Assembly: GCA_902523895.1 (NCBI GenBank)
Contig: CABZAZ010000003.1
Span: 1-64,000, forward strand
DNA: 64,000 nucleotides
Direction: 5' to 3'
Source: an uncultured Pelagibacteraceae bacterium
GTDB taxonomy: Bacteria; Pseudomonadota; Alphaproteobacteria; Pelagibacterales; Pelagibacteraceae
A program made the position numbers and the translations under genes. Shown here piece after piece: positions 54,587-63,778 of this stretch. The notes beneath the pieces are model-generated. The model saw only the letters and a list, made by a program, of their open reading frames with translations. It did no database searches and was not told the origin of the DNA. The stretch's first letter is position 1. Each line of letters starts with the position of its first letter.

Positions 54587-55574
54587 TCAAATATTTTTTT
54601 TATTTTTAGTAACAATATTGAATGGTTACTCTAGTGAAAATATCAATTTTAATGAATGGAAAAAGAATTTCAAAAAAGTGGCATTAGCAAATGATATTTC
54701 AGAAATGACTTTTGATACAGCAATGCAAAATGCAAAATTTTTACCTAAAGTTATTGAATACGATAGATTTCAACCAGAGTTTTATGAGGACACAAAAACA
54801 TACATTAACAAACGTGCTTCAATTAAAAAATTAAAAAAAGGTGTAGATTTTTACGAAAATAATTCAAATTTAATAAATTTAGTTGAAAAAAATTTTGGAG
54901 TGGAAAAAGAATTACTTTTATCTTTAATGGGTATTGAGACTAACTTTGGTACTTATGTTGGAAAAATGGATATTATATCATCATTAGCAACATTAAGTTA
55001 TGATAAAAGAAGATCAGAGTTTTTTTCAAATGAACTCTTAACTTTATTGAAATTAATTGACGATAATCAAATAGATTATAAAACATTGTATGGTTCATGG
55101 GCAGGTGCATTTGGTTTTTTTCAATTTATGCCATCAACAATAAAGAATTATGCTTTTGACTACAATAAGGATAATTATATCGATTTGAAAAATTCTGAGG
55201 ACGCATATGCATCTGCCGCTAATTATTTGAATAAGATTGGGTGGAAAAAAAATGATCTTTGTTTTAAGAAAATTGAATTAGATGAAAATATTCCAATTAA
55301 ATTTTTGAATGTATCAGCTAGAAAATTACATAGTAAAAAAAAAATTAAATCTTTTAAAAAATATATTAAGAATTATTCTGATTTAAACATAATTAACGAA
55401 AATCAGAAAATAGCAATTATAACACCAGACAAAGATATTATCCCTAATGCTCAAACTTTAAGTCCCGCTTATATAGTTTTTGAAAATTACGAAATAATTT
55501 TACAATGGAATAGATCTTTAAGATTTGCACTTGCTGTGTGTACTTTAAAAGATAAATTTAAAAATGAAATTTAA
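54573..55574 (+). CDS. mltB: Lytic murein transglycosylase, MltB family
   Basis: Cuts peptidoglycan glycan strands, leaving anhydromuramic ends. A signal peptide occupies residues 1-20 without a lipobox. LLSLMGIETNFGTYVGKMDIISSLATL has the catalytic glutamate, and GSWAGAFGFFQFMPSTIKNYAFDYNKDNYIDLKNSEDAYASAANYL is the substrate groove typical of MltB. Length 333 fits the soluble form. It overlaps rarD and the rlpA-like gene, forming a cell-wall group with the D,D-carboxypeptidase downstream. Confidence 0.91.
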   Translation: MKLISQIFFLFLVTILNGYSSENINFNEWKKNFKKVALANDISEMTFDTAMQNAKFLPKVIEYDRFQPEFYEDTKTYINKRASIKKLKKGVDFYENNSNLINLVEKNFGVEKELLLSLMGIETNFGTYVGKMDIISSLATLSYDKRRSEFFSNELLTLLKLIDDNQIDYKTLYGSWAGAFGFFQFMPSTIKNYAFDYNKDNYIDLKNSEDAYASAANYLNKIGWKKNDLCFKKIELDENIPIKFLNVSARKLHSKKKIKSFKKYIKNYSDLNIINENQKIAIITPDKDIIPNAQTLSPAYIVFENYEIILQWNRSLRFALAVCTLKDKFKNEI

Positions 55575-56316
55575 TATTTTTATTATTTTTAGTACATTAT
55601 TTTTGTTATTAAGTTGTGATCAAAATACTATTAATCAAAGTAAGAAATTAGATATTACATTTGACAAAAAATACAAAAATAGTGGTTTTTCTCTTATTTA
55701 TAATGATGATTTAAAAATTAAAAAAATTGATCAAAGATCATTAACAATATTTCATAAAGATCTAAAAAGAAAATCAAATGTGAAAATTACTAATCCTTTA
55801 AATGGAAAATCACTTATCGCAGAAGTAAAATCAAACAGAGTAAAATTTTCACCATTTTACAATTCAATTATCACTCAAAGAATTGCTGAGGAGTTAGAAC
55901 TTGATTTAAAAGAACCTTATGTAGATATAGTCTTGATATCAAAAAATTCTACATATATTGCCAAAAAGACTAAAACTTTTGAAGAAGAAAAAACAGTTGC
56001 TGAAAAGGCGCCTATAGATGGTATTAAAATAAGCGACCTTAATTCATCTAGTAAAATAAAAAAAAAATTAAAGAAAAATAATAAATTTTCTTATTATATA
56101 AAGGTAGCTGATTTTTATTATAAAAAATCTGCTAAAAATATGAGTAATAGAATTAAAAATGAAGTTAAATTAAAAAATATTCAAATCCTTGAACTTACTA
56201 AAACAAATTATAGGTTATTATTGGGACCTTTTAATGATATACAGTCGCTTAAAGACTCATTTGAAAAAATGAATTCTTTGTATTTTGAAAATCTAGAAAT
56301 AATAAAAGATGTTTAA
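55564..56316 (+). CDS. rlpA: RlpA-like lipoprotein with SPOR domain, degenerate catalytic core
   Basis: A 250-residue lipoprotein: signal with lipobox LLSC (C18), a double-psi beta-barrel region about 30-125, a Lys-rich linker and a C-terminal SPOR domain (about 175-250, YYIKVADFYYKKSAKN to LLLGPFNDIQSLKDS) that targets denuded glycan at the septum. In active RlpA the barrel has NDRGPF with the catalytic aspartate; here it reads SNRVKFSP, lacking that aspartate, so lytic activity is doubtful. HKDL keeps a histidine near the usual place. Lies between mltB and the carboxypeptidase, the typical RlpA neighbourhood. Confidence 0.75.
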   Translation: MKFNIFIIFSTLFLLLSCDQNTINQSKKLDITFDKKYKNSGFSLIYNDDLKIKKIDQRSLTIFHKDLKRKSNVKITNPLNGKSLIAEVKSNRVKFSPFYNSIITQRIAEELELDLKEPYVDIVLISKNSTYIAKKTKTFEEEKTVAEKAPIDGIKISDLNSSSKIKKKLKKNNKFSYYIKVADFYYKKSAKNMSNRIKNEVKLKNIQILELTKTNYRLLLGPFNDIQSLKDSFEKMNSLYFENLEIIKDV

Positions 56317-57460
56317 AAAAATTTTTATCATTACCTCATTATATTTGTCATTAATTTTTTCTGTAAGTGCAAATATTGATATCAAAGCTAGAACAGCAAT
56401 TTTGCAAGATTTCTTATCTGGAGAAATTTTATATGAAAAAGATCCAGATAGATCAATTTATCCAGCTTCAATGACTAAGATAATGACATCAATAATTGCT
56501 TTTGATTTAATAAAATCAGGTGATCTATCTTTGGATGATAAATTTATAATTTCAGAAAAAGCTTGGAGATTATCAACCGCAGGTTATTCATCTATGTTTA
56601 TTATGGTTGGTGATGAAGTTTCTGTAGAAGATTTACTATTAGGTATAATCATAGCATCAGGTAATGATGCATGTATTGCACTTGCAGAAGGTATAGCTGG
56701 TACTGAGGAAGAATTTGCAATCCTAATGACAGCCAAAGCAAAAGAATTAGGTATGGAAAATACAAACTTTGCCAACTCATCTGGTATTAATGATCCAGAC
56801 AATTATTCAACCGTTAGAGATATTTTGATTATGTCTACTTATTTAATTAAAGAACACCCAAAATATTATGAATGGTTTGCTGAAAAAGAATTTACATGGA
56901 ATAGAACTGGAGGTGATCCAATCACACAAGGCAACAGAAATCCTCTTCTTTATAAAAACATTGGTGCCGATGGTATTAAAACAGGCTATTTAGCTGTTGA
57001 AAAATATTCATTAGCATCATCAATTAACAGAAAAGGTAGAAGATTAATAGCTGTTGGTAGCGGATTTGAAACCAAAGGTTCAAGATCAAAAGAAAGTTCA
57101 AGATTATTAACTTATGGATTAACAAATTTTGATCTTGTTGAGATAAATAAAGCTAATAAACCCATTGATAAAATAGACGTTTGGCTTGGTAAACAAGATC
57201 AAGTAGATGTTCATGTTGATACAGATATTTATAAAACAATTAAAAAAGCAAAAAAAAGATTATTAAAGATATCCATGAAATATGATGGACCAGTAGAAGC
57301 ACCTATTAAAAAAAATCAAAAAATTGGAACTTACAGAGTAGTATACGATCAGGAATTAATAGGTGAATATGATCTATTAGCATCTAATGATGTTCAAAAA
57401 GTAAATATATTTACTAGATTAATTAAATCATTGAATTATTTAATCTGGGGCGATGTCTAG
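56309..57460 (+). CDS. dacA: D-alanyl-D-alanine carboxypeptidase (PBP5/6 type)
   Basis: Trims the terminal D-alanine of peptidoglycan stem peptides. A signal peptide (residues 1-22) is followed by the S11 active site: SIYPASMTKIMT (SxxK), IASGNDACIA (SxN) and GADGIKTGYLAVEKYS (KTG). The C-terminal 100 residues form the PBP5 beta domain and end in LIKSLNYLIWGDV, an amphipathic membrane anchor. Length 383 is typical. It overlaps the rlpA-like gene and tmk by 8 bases each. Confidence 0.93.
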   Translation: MFKKIFIITSLYLSLIFSVSANIDIKARTAILQDFLSGEILYEKDPDRSIYPASMTKIMTSIIAFDLIKSGDLSLDDKFIISEKAWRLSTAGYSSMFIMVGDEVSVEDLLLGIIIASGNDACIALAEGIAGTEEEFAILMTAKAKELGMENTNFANSSGINDPDNYSTVRDILIMSTYLIKEHPKYYEWFAEKEFTWNRTGGDPITQGNRNPLLYKNIGADGIKTGYLAVEKYSLASSINRKGRRLIAVGSGFETKGSRSKESSRLLTYGLTNFDLVEINKANKPIDKIDVWLGKQDQVDVHVDTDIYKTIKKAKKRLLKISMKYDGPVEAPIKKNQKIGTYRVVYDQELIGEYDLLASNDVQKVNIFTRLIKSLNYLIWGDV

Positions 57461-58067
57461 AAAACCTGTTATTGTTTTCGAGGGTATTGAAGGAAGTGGG
57501 AAGACACATCATTTAAATAAAATTTCAAAATATTTAAAAAAAAAAAAACTTTCCTTCATCAAGATTAGAGAACCAGGAGGAAGTTTAAATTCAGAAAAAA
57601 TAAGAAAATTGATACTTAATAGAAAATCTAATTTTAATAAGAATACAGATATGCTGCTTTATTTAGCCTCTAGAAGTGAAAATATCAATCTACTACGAAA
57701 ATATTACAAAAAAAGAATCATATTAATAGATAGATTTGTTGATTCAACTATTTCGTATCAACATTATGGTATGGGTGTAAATTTAGATTTAATAAATAGT
57801 ATAAACAAACATATTTTATCAAACTTTAAAGTCTCTTTTACTTTTTTAAACCTAGTAAATCATAAAAATATGATAAAACGACTTAGATTAAGAAAATCTA
57901 CAAATAGGTACGATAATTTTAAAAAAAATTTTTACAATAAAGTTCAAAAGGGTTTTATAAAACTATCAAATAAAAATAAAAAAAAATATCAAATAATTGA
58001 CTCAAATTTAGATATTGAGTTAAATGAAAAAATGGTTTTAAAGAAAATTGAAAAATTAATAAAATGA
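57453..58067 (+). CDS. tmk: Thymidylate kinase
   Basis: Phosphorylates dTMP to dTDP. VFEGIEGSGKTHHLNK is the P-loop, KIREPGGSLNSEKIRKLIL binds the base, and LIDRFVDSTISYQHYGMG is the DR(Y/F) region. Basic residues in the LID (KRLRLRKSTNRYD) suit this family. At 204 residues the length is standard. It is coupled to holB by 4 bases (ATGA), the conserved tmk-holB order. Confidence 0.94.
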   Translation: MSRKPVIVFEGIEGSGKTHHLNKISKYLKKKKLSFIKIREPGGSLNSEKIRKLILNRKSNFNKNTDMLLYLASRSENINLLRKYYKKRIILIDRFVDSTISYQHYGMGVNLDLINSINKHILSNFKVSFTFLNLVNHKNMIKRLRLRKSTNRYDNFKKNFYNKVQKGFIKLSNKNKKKYQIIDSNLDIELNEKMVLKKIEKLIK

Positions 58068-58993
58068 GCTTAAGTCCAATAAATCAAACTAATTTGTTTT
58101 CACTCGATAATTATCTGTTAGAATTTATAGAACTTTATAAGAAAAAAAAATTACCTACAAAGATTTTACTTAGTGGTGACAAAGGTTTGGGTAAGTCAAC
58201 TTTAGCATTTCATTTAGTAAACTATATATTATCTATTAATGAAGAACATCCTTACATTATTAAAGATTTTAAGATTAATCCTGATAATAAGTCTTATAAA
58301 CTTACAATAAATGGTTCAAATCCAAACTTATTTTTAGTTGATACATTAAGTGATAAAAAAAAAATAGATATTAATCAAATTAGAGAATTAATTATAAATT
58401 TAAACAAATCATCTTTTAATAATAAAGAAAGGTTTATAATTATTGATAATATTGAAACATTAAATATTTCTTCGATTAACGCACTTTTAAAAATTTTAGA
58501 GGAGCCGCCAACAAACACTTACTTTATTTTAATAAATAATGACAGATTTATTTTACCAACTTTAAGATCAAGATGTATCAATTTTAAAATATTTTTAAAT
58601 CACAAAACCTGTATCTCAGTTATAAATAAGATCTTAGATGACGATATATTGAAATTTATCAATAAAGATTTGATAAACTACTATTTAACACCAGGACAAT
58701 TATTTTTTTTAGTCGAATTTTTTAAAATACAAAAACACGATCTTAAAGATCACGATTTAGAAAGTTTTCTAAAACTTGTTATTAAGGATAATTTATATAA
58801 AAAGAACTCATTAATTAGAGATATAATATTTGAATATTTTGAGTTTTATTTTCGAAAAAAAGTAAAATTGGCAAAAACTAATACTTTTAAATATTATGAT
58901 TATTTTTTAAAGAGAATAAACAACACTAAAAAATTTAATTTAGATGAAGAGTCTTTATTTATGGAATTTGAATATAAAATTTTGAATGGATAA
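58064..58993 (+). CDS. holB: DNA polymerase III subunit delta'
   Basis: Stator subunit of the clamp loader. ILLSGDKGLGKSTLAFHLVN is the Walker A-like region, RFIIIDNIETLNISSINALLKILEEPPTNTYFILI is the Walker B/SRC surroundings, and PTLRSRCINFKI has the SRC motif. At 309 residues it is somewhat short. No zinc-binding CxxC set is seen, which is usual in small alphaproteobacterial delta' proteins. It overlaps metG by 8 bases. Confidence 0.9.
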   Translation: MSLSPINQTNLFSLDNYLLEFIELYKKKKLPTKILLSGDKGLGKSTLAFHLVNYILSINEEHPYIIKDFKINPDNKSYKLTINGSNPNLFLVDTLSDKKKIDINQIRELIINLNKSSFNNKERFIIIDNIETLNISSINALLKILEEPPTNTYFILINNDRFILPTLRSRCINFKIFLNHKTCISVINKILDDDILKFINKDLINYYLTPGQLFFLVEFFKIQKHDLKDHDLESFLKLVIKDNLYKKNSLIRDIIFEYFEFYFRKKVKLAKTNTFKYYDYFLKRINNTKKFNLDEESLFMEFEYKILNG

Positions 58994-60527
58994 AAATTTT
59001 TATATTACTACACCAATATATTACCCTTCTGGAAGACCTCACATGGGGCATGCTTATTCGAGTATTATTGCTGACTTTTTTGCAAGATTTAAAGCAATTG
59101 ATGATTATAATGTTCATTTTTTAACTGGTACAGATGAGCATGGTTTGAAGATACAAAGATCAGCTGAAAAAGCGGGTAAGGAGCCTAAGGAATTCTGTGA
59201 TCAAATTAGTCAAACATTTAAAGATCTTTCAAAAACATTAAATTTATCTAATACAGATTTTATAAGAACTACTGAGGATAGACATAAAAAAACAGTTCAG
59301 CATCTCTGGTCTCTTCTAGAAAAAAATGATGACATTTATTTATCAAATTATTCTGGATGGTATTCTGTCTCAGATGAGGCTTTTTACAATGAAGATGAAA
59401 TAGAAGAAATAAAGGGAAAAAAAATTTCAAAATCGTCAAAATCTACCGTTGAATGGATAGAAGAGGAGTCTTATTTTTTTCGACTCTCTAAATGGCAAAA
59501 ACCCTTATTAGAATTTTATGAAAATAATCCAGATTTTATATTACCTGAGTCTAGAAAAAATGAGGTAATTAGTTTTGTAAAAAGTGGTCTTAAGGATCTT
59601 TCTGTAAGTCGTAAAACTTTTACATGGGGGATTCCAGTTCCTAGTAATGATAAACATATTATTTACGTATGGCTCGACGCATTAACAAATTATTTAAGTG
59701 CTTTAAATTATCCAGATACAAATAATGAACTTTTTAAAAAATTTTGGCCGGCATCTATCCATTTAATTGGTAAAGATATCCTAAGATTTCATACAGTTTA
59801 TTGGCCTGCTTTCCTTTTAGCTGCTAAAATTGAATTACCAAAAAAAGTTTATGGCCATGGTTGGATATTATCTGGTGAAGAAAAAATGTCAAAATCTAAG
59901 GGAAACATTTTAGATCCATTAAAAATTATAGAAGAATACGGTTTAGACCCTTTGAGATATTATTTGGTTAAGGAAGTTTCATTTGGAAACGATGGTAATA
60001 TTTCTCAAGATAGACTTGAAGATTGTATAAATAGCGATTTAGCAAATAATTATGGTAATTTATGTCAAAGAGTTACTGCTTTCGCGATGAAAAATTGTGA
60101 TGGAAAAATTCCTACAAAAATTGATTTTCAAGCAGATGATTTAAAGATATTGAACAAATTTCAAGAGAATTTAGATAATATAAGGTCTAAAATAGATGAA
60201 CAAAATATAAATTTTTATATAGATTTCATTGTTAATTCACTATTTGAGGCAAATAAATACTTTAATGATCAAGAGCCATGGAAAAAAAAGGATAATTTAA
60301 TTAGGTTAAATACTATAGTCTATACAACATTAGAAATAGTCAGGAAAATTACCTTTTTACTTTATCCAATTATTCCTGAAACATCATTGAAAGCATTAAA
60401 AATTTTTGATTTATCAGAAAAAGATATCAAATTAGAAACTATTTCTAATAATGAATTTATTATTAAAGGTAATATGATAAATAAGATAGATATATTAATT
60501 AAGAAAATAGAGAAAGAAGATGATTGA
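58986..60527 (+). CDS. metG: Methionine--tRNA ligase
   Basis: Charges initiator and elongator tRNA-Met. TTPIYYPSGRPHMGHAYSSIIADFFARF has the HIGH motif (HMGH) and GTDEHGLKIQRSAEKAG follows. [19 protein letters not shown] is KMSKS. Length 513 is the short form without the C-terminal dimerisation domain, and no zinc-knuckle cysteines appear. Coupled to holB and, by 8 bases, to tatD. Confidence 0.95.
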   Translation: MDKNFYITTPIYYPSGRPHMGHAYSSIIADFFARFKAIDDYNVHFLTGTDEHGLKIQRSAEKAGKEPKEFCDQISQTFKDLSKTLNLSNTDFIRTTEDRHKKTVQHLWSLLEKNDDIYLSNYSGWYSVSDEAFYNEDEIEEIKGKKISKSSKSTVEWIEEESYFFRLSKWQKPLLEFYENNPDFILPESRKNEVISFVKSGLKDLSVSRKTFTWGIPVPSNDKHIIYVWLDALTNYLSALNYPDTNNELFKKFWPASIHLIGKDILRFHTVYWPAFLLAAKIELPKKVYGHGWILSGEEKMSKSKGNILDPLKIIEEYGLDPLRYYLVKEVSFGNDGNISQDRLEDCINSDLANNYGNLCQRVTAFAMKNCDGKIPTKIDFQADDLKILNKFQENLDNIRSKIDEQNINFYIDFIVNSLFEANKYFNDQEPWKKKDNLIRLNTIVYTTLEIVRKITFLLYPIIPETSLKALKIFDLSEKDIKLETISNNEFIIKGNMINKIDILIKKIEKEDD

Positions 60528-61281
60528 CTCACATTGCCATCTTGATCATGAACCGTTACTTAGTGATCTTTCAAATGTACTAAAAAGATCCAAGGATGTT
60601 GGTATTAAAAAGTTATTAACTATATCTACATCTTTTGAGAGTTTTTCTAAAATTAAAGATATAGTCAACAAAGATGAGATCATATATGGCACAGTAGGCA
60701 TACATCCACATGAAAGTGACACTAATACAATAACTAAAAATGAAATAGTTAAAAGTCTTAAAGAAAACCCTAAAATAATTGGAATTGGAGAAACAGGGCT
60801 AGATTATTACTATAATAATAGTGATAAACAGAAACAAATAACTAGTTTTAAAACACATATTGAAGCAGCAATAGAGTGTAACGTTCCTATTATTGTACAT
60901 TCAAGAAATGCTGAGGACGATACTTTTAAAATACTTAATGAATATAAAGAACATAATCCCAAAATTTTAATGCATTGTTTTACTGGATCAAAAAAATTTT
61001 CAGAAAGGCTTCTTACATTGAACTCTTATTTTTCTGCTAGTGGAATTATTACTTTTAAGAATTCAGTTGAACTTCAAGAAACCTTTGGATCCTTACCAAT
61101 AGATAAAATTTTAATAGAGACCGATAGTCCATATTTGGCACCAGTTCCAAATAGAGGAAAAAAAAATGAGCCTTCTTTTATTGATTTTACTGCTAAAAAA
61201 CTCTCTGAGATAAAAGAAATTTCCAAGTTAGAGCTGATAGATAAAACAACAGACAATTTTAATAGATTATTTTTTCAATAA
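60520..61281 (+). CDS. tatD: TatD-family DNase / metal-dependent hydrolase
   Basis: Amidohydrolase-fold nuclease proposed to trim damaged DNA. MIDSHCHLDHEPL gives the HxH metal site, GIGETGLDYYYN the glutamate, IVHSRNAEDD and MHCFTGSKKF two histidines, and IETDSPYLAPVP the final aspartate. Length 253 is typical. In the conserved metG-tatD-MBL order; overlaps metG by 8 bases. Despite the name it is not part of the Tat translocase. Confidence 0.93.
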   Translation: MIDSHCHLDHEPLLSDLSNVLKRSKDVGIKKLLTISTSFESFSKIKDIVNKDEIIYGTVGIHPHESDTNTITKNEIVKSLKENPKIIGIGETGLDYYYNNSDKQKQITSFKTHIEAAIECNVPIIVHSRNAEDDTFKILNEYKEHNPKILMHCFTGSKKFSERLLTLNSYFSASGIITFKNSVELQETFGSLPIDKILIETDSPYLAPVPNRGKKNEPSFIDFTAKKLSEIKEISKLELIDKTTDNFNRLFFQ

Positions 61282-61287
61282 TATATT

Positions 61288-62058
61288 ATGAAATTTATAA
61301 TTCTTGGTTGTGGAAGTTCAATGGGCGTTCCAAGAGCAGACGGTTTTTTTGGCAATTGTGATCCAAAGAATAAAAAAAACTATAGAACCAGGTGCTCAGC
61401 TTTATTAAAAACTTCAGATGAAAATATTTTAATAGATACATCTCCAGACTTAAGACAACAACTATTACGTCATAAAATATCAAAAATTGATAAAGTTTTT
61501 TATTCACATATTCATAGTGATCAAACACATGGGATTAATGATCTTAGAATTTTTTATATTAAAAACAAAAAACAAATAAATGTTTATGCAGATTTAAATA
61601 CATCTAACTATTTAAGAAAAAGTTTTTCATATTGTTTTAATAGTTATTCTAAAGAATACCCCGCAACTTTAAAGTTGAATAGATTAAAAGATAATCATTC
61701 AATTTTAAATCGAAAGAGCAAAATAAATGTAAAATCTATTAAAGTTAAGCATGGTAAAGTAAAATCAAACTGTTTTGTAATTAATAAAAAGTTAGCCTAT
61801 ATAAGTGATGTTAATAAAATTTATAATAAAGATTATAGATACTTTAAAAATTTGAAATATCTAATTATTGATTGTTTAAGATATGATTTCCATCCATCTC
61901 ATTTTAACTTAGAGTCAACGTTAAATTTGATCAAATTATTCAAACCAAAAAAATCGATATTAACAAATCTACATACCGATTTAGATTATGATATTCTTAA
62001 AAATAGATTGCCTAAAAATGTAGAGCCTGCTTATGACGGTCTTTCAATTAACCTTTAA
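61288..62058 (+). CDS. PhnP-like MBL-fold metallohydrolase
   Basis: Metallo-beta-lactamase-fold phosphodiesterase-like enzyme. MKFIILGCGSSMGVPRADG opens the domain with the family's GCGSSxGVPR motif, and YSHIHSDQTHGINDLR has the metal ligands HxHxDxxH. Further histidines are in KVKHGKVKS and LTNLHTDLDY. The same gene follows tatD in many alphaproteobacteria, and its substrate is not established; cyclic or phosphonate-derived phosphodiesters are known for PhnP. Its end overlaps the end of the convergent glutathione peroxidase gene by 15 bases. Confidence 0.86.
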   Translation: MKFIILGCGSSMGVPRADGFFGNCDPKNKKNYRTRCSALLKTSDENILIDTSPDLRQQLLRHKISKIDKVFYSHIHSDQTHGINDLRIFYIKNKKQINVYADLNTSNYLRKSFSYCFNSYSKEYPATLKLNRLKDNHSILNRKSKINVKSIKVKHGKVKSNCFVINKKLAYISDVNKIYNKDYRYFKNLKYLIIDCLRYDFHPSHFNLESTLNLIKLFKPKKSILTNLHTDLDYDILKNRLPKNVEPAYDGLSINL

Positions 62059-62598
62059 AGTTTCTTCTATTTTTTGTATTATCTTTTGTGACATAGGTTT
62101 AGTTAATGACGAAAATGTATCTTCAACTTTTCCCTCTTTATTAATCAAAATTTTATAAAAATTCCATTTTGGTACTGCAGATTTTCCATGGTTTTCTTTA
62201 GCCCATTTAAAAATTTCATGTGCATTTTCACCCCTTACATCAGTAATAGCAGTAAGTGGAAAACTAATATCAAAGTTTACTTCACAAAATTCTTTAACAT
62301 CTTTACTTGATTTTTTTTCTTGATTAAATGAGTTTGAAGGAACTCCAAGTACGATTAATCCTTTTGATTCGTATTTTTCCCATAATTTTTGTAAGCCTTC
62401 ATATTGTTTTGTAAAACCACAATAACTTGCTGTGTTAACTACCAAGACAGCTTTATTCTTATACTTTTTAAAATCTATTAGATCTCCTGTGATACTATTA
62501 ATTTGCAAATCATAAAAAACCTTATTGTAGTTAGCCAATGCAAAATTTTTAAAAAAAAACATAATAAATACCAAAATTATAAAAACTAATTTTTTCAT
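62044..62598 (-). CDS. Glutathione peroxidase-like thiol peroxidase, exported
   Basis: Reduces hydroperoxides with thioredoxin or glutathione. VVNTASYCGFTKQYEGLQ contains the peroxidatic cysteine (cysteine, not selenocysteine), VPSNSFNQEKKS the glutamine, and KWNFYKILINKEG the WNF triad residues. A signal peptide (residues 1-23, FFFKNFALAN) points to the periplasm. Length 184 includes it. It follows nhaA by 7 bases on the same strand. Confidence 0.9.
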   Translation of the reverse strand: MKKLVFIILVFIMFFFKNFALANYNKVFYDLQINSITGDLIDFKKYKNKAVLVVNTASYCGFTKQYEGLQKLWEKYESKGLIVLGVPSNSFNQEKKSSKDVKEFCEVNFDISFPLTAITDVRGENAHEIFKWAKENHGKSAVPKWNFYKILINKEGKVEDTFSSLTKPMSQKIIQKIEETLKVN

Positions 62599-62605
62599 TT
62601 ATAAA

Positions 62606-63778
62606 TTACTTATTGGGAGTAAGTAATATCAAAAAGTAGCCAAATAAGGTGGATAATAGTGACCCGGTCAATACACCTATTTTTACACCATCCATATACT
62701 GCATGTTTTCAACAAAAGCTAAATTTCCAACAAAAAGACTCATTGTGAAACCGATACCAGTTAATACACCTACGCCATAAAAATTATACCAACTTGTGTT
62801 ATTTGGCATCTGGGCTATTTTTGTTTTTATTGCAACATAAGAAAAAACAAATACACCTAATTGCTTACCTAAAAATAACCCTAAAACTATTCCTAATGGT
62901 ACTTTATCTAGCAAAGAACTAAGAGATAAACCCTCTAACGAAACACCGGCATTTGCAAATGCAAATAAAGGCATGATACCAAATGCAACATAAGGGCTTA
63001 TTGCATGTTCAATTTTGATTAATAAAGAAAAATCTTTTTCTTTTTTTCGATGAGGTATTGTCATCGCTAACAAAACACCTGCAATTGTTGCATGTATTCC
63101 AGAATTATGGGTAAAATCCCATAGGAAAATACCAATAATTAAATAGGGTAAGAATTTTTTGATGTTAAATTTATTGATTACTAGCAATATTAAAAAAGCT
63201 AACAACATGAGACTTAAATACTTAATACTTAAGTCTCCTGAGTAAAATAGCGCTATTATTACTATAGCACCTAAATCATCAATAATTGCTAGAGCTGTTA
63301 AAAAAACTTTTAATGATAAAGGTACCCTTTTTCCCAATAAAGATAATACTCCAAGTGAAAAAGCGATATCTGTTGCAGAGGGTATTGCCCATCCATTCAT
63401 TGTTTCACTATCTCCAAAATTGATAAATACATAGAATAATGCAGGCACTAACATTCCGCCAACAGCTGCAATTATTGGGAGTAACGCTTGTTTTATATTA
63501 GAAAGTTCACCTTGTAAAAATTCTCTTTTTATTTCTAAAGTGACGAAAAAAAAGAATATGGCCATTAAAGCATCATTTATCCAATGAAGAACTGACAATT
63601 TTAATCCAAAATTATTTATGCCAATGAATAAGTATTGATTTAAAGTTGAAAAATATAATTCTGATAAACCTGAATTACTTATTATCAATGCTATTATTGC
63701 TGCGAATAATAAAACTAGACCACTAGCAGCTTCAAGTTTAAAAAACCAAATAAAAGGTTTCGATAAATAATTAATCAT
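62606..63778 (-). CDS. nhaA: Na+/H+ antiporter NhaA
   Basis: Exchanges sodium for protons in the inner membrane. The 390-residue protein shows 12 hydrophobic helices; NDALMAIFFFFVTLEIKREFLQGELSN is the conserved helix II region, PSATDIAFSLGVLSLLG helix IV, and LAIIDDLGAIVIIALFYS carries the adjacent ion-binding aspartates of helix V. GVLTGIGFTMSLFVGNLAF is helix X with its essential lysine region altered to FTMSLF. Its ATG follows the previous stop with no gap (TAAATG). Confidence 0.94.
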   Translation of the reverse strand: MINYLSKPFIWFFKLEAASGLVLLFAAIIALIISNSGLSELYFSTLNQYLFIGINNFGLKLSVLHWINDALMAIFFFFVTLEIKREFLQGELSNIKQALLPIIAAVGGMLVPALFYVFINFGDSETMNGWAIPSATDIAFSLGVLSLLGKRVPLSLKVFLTALAIIDDLGAIVIIALFYSGDLSIKYLSLMLLAFLILLVINKFNIKKFLPYLIIGIFLWDFTHNSGIHATIAGVLLAMTIPHRKKEKDFSLLIKIEHAISPYVAFGIMPLFAFANAGVSLEGLSLSSLLDKVPLGIVLGLFLGKQLGVFVFSYVAIKTKIAQMPNNTSWYNFYGVGVLTGIGFTMSLFVGNLAFVENMQYMDGVKIGVLTGSLLSTLFGYFLILLTPNK

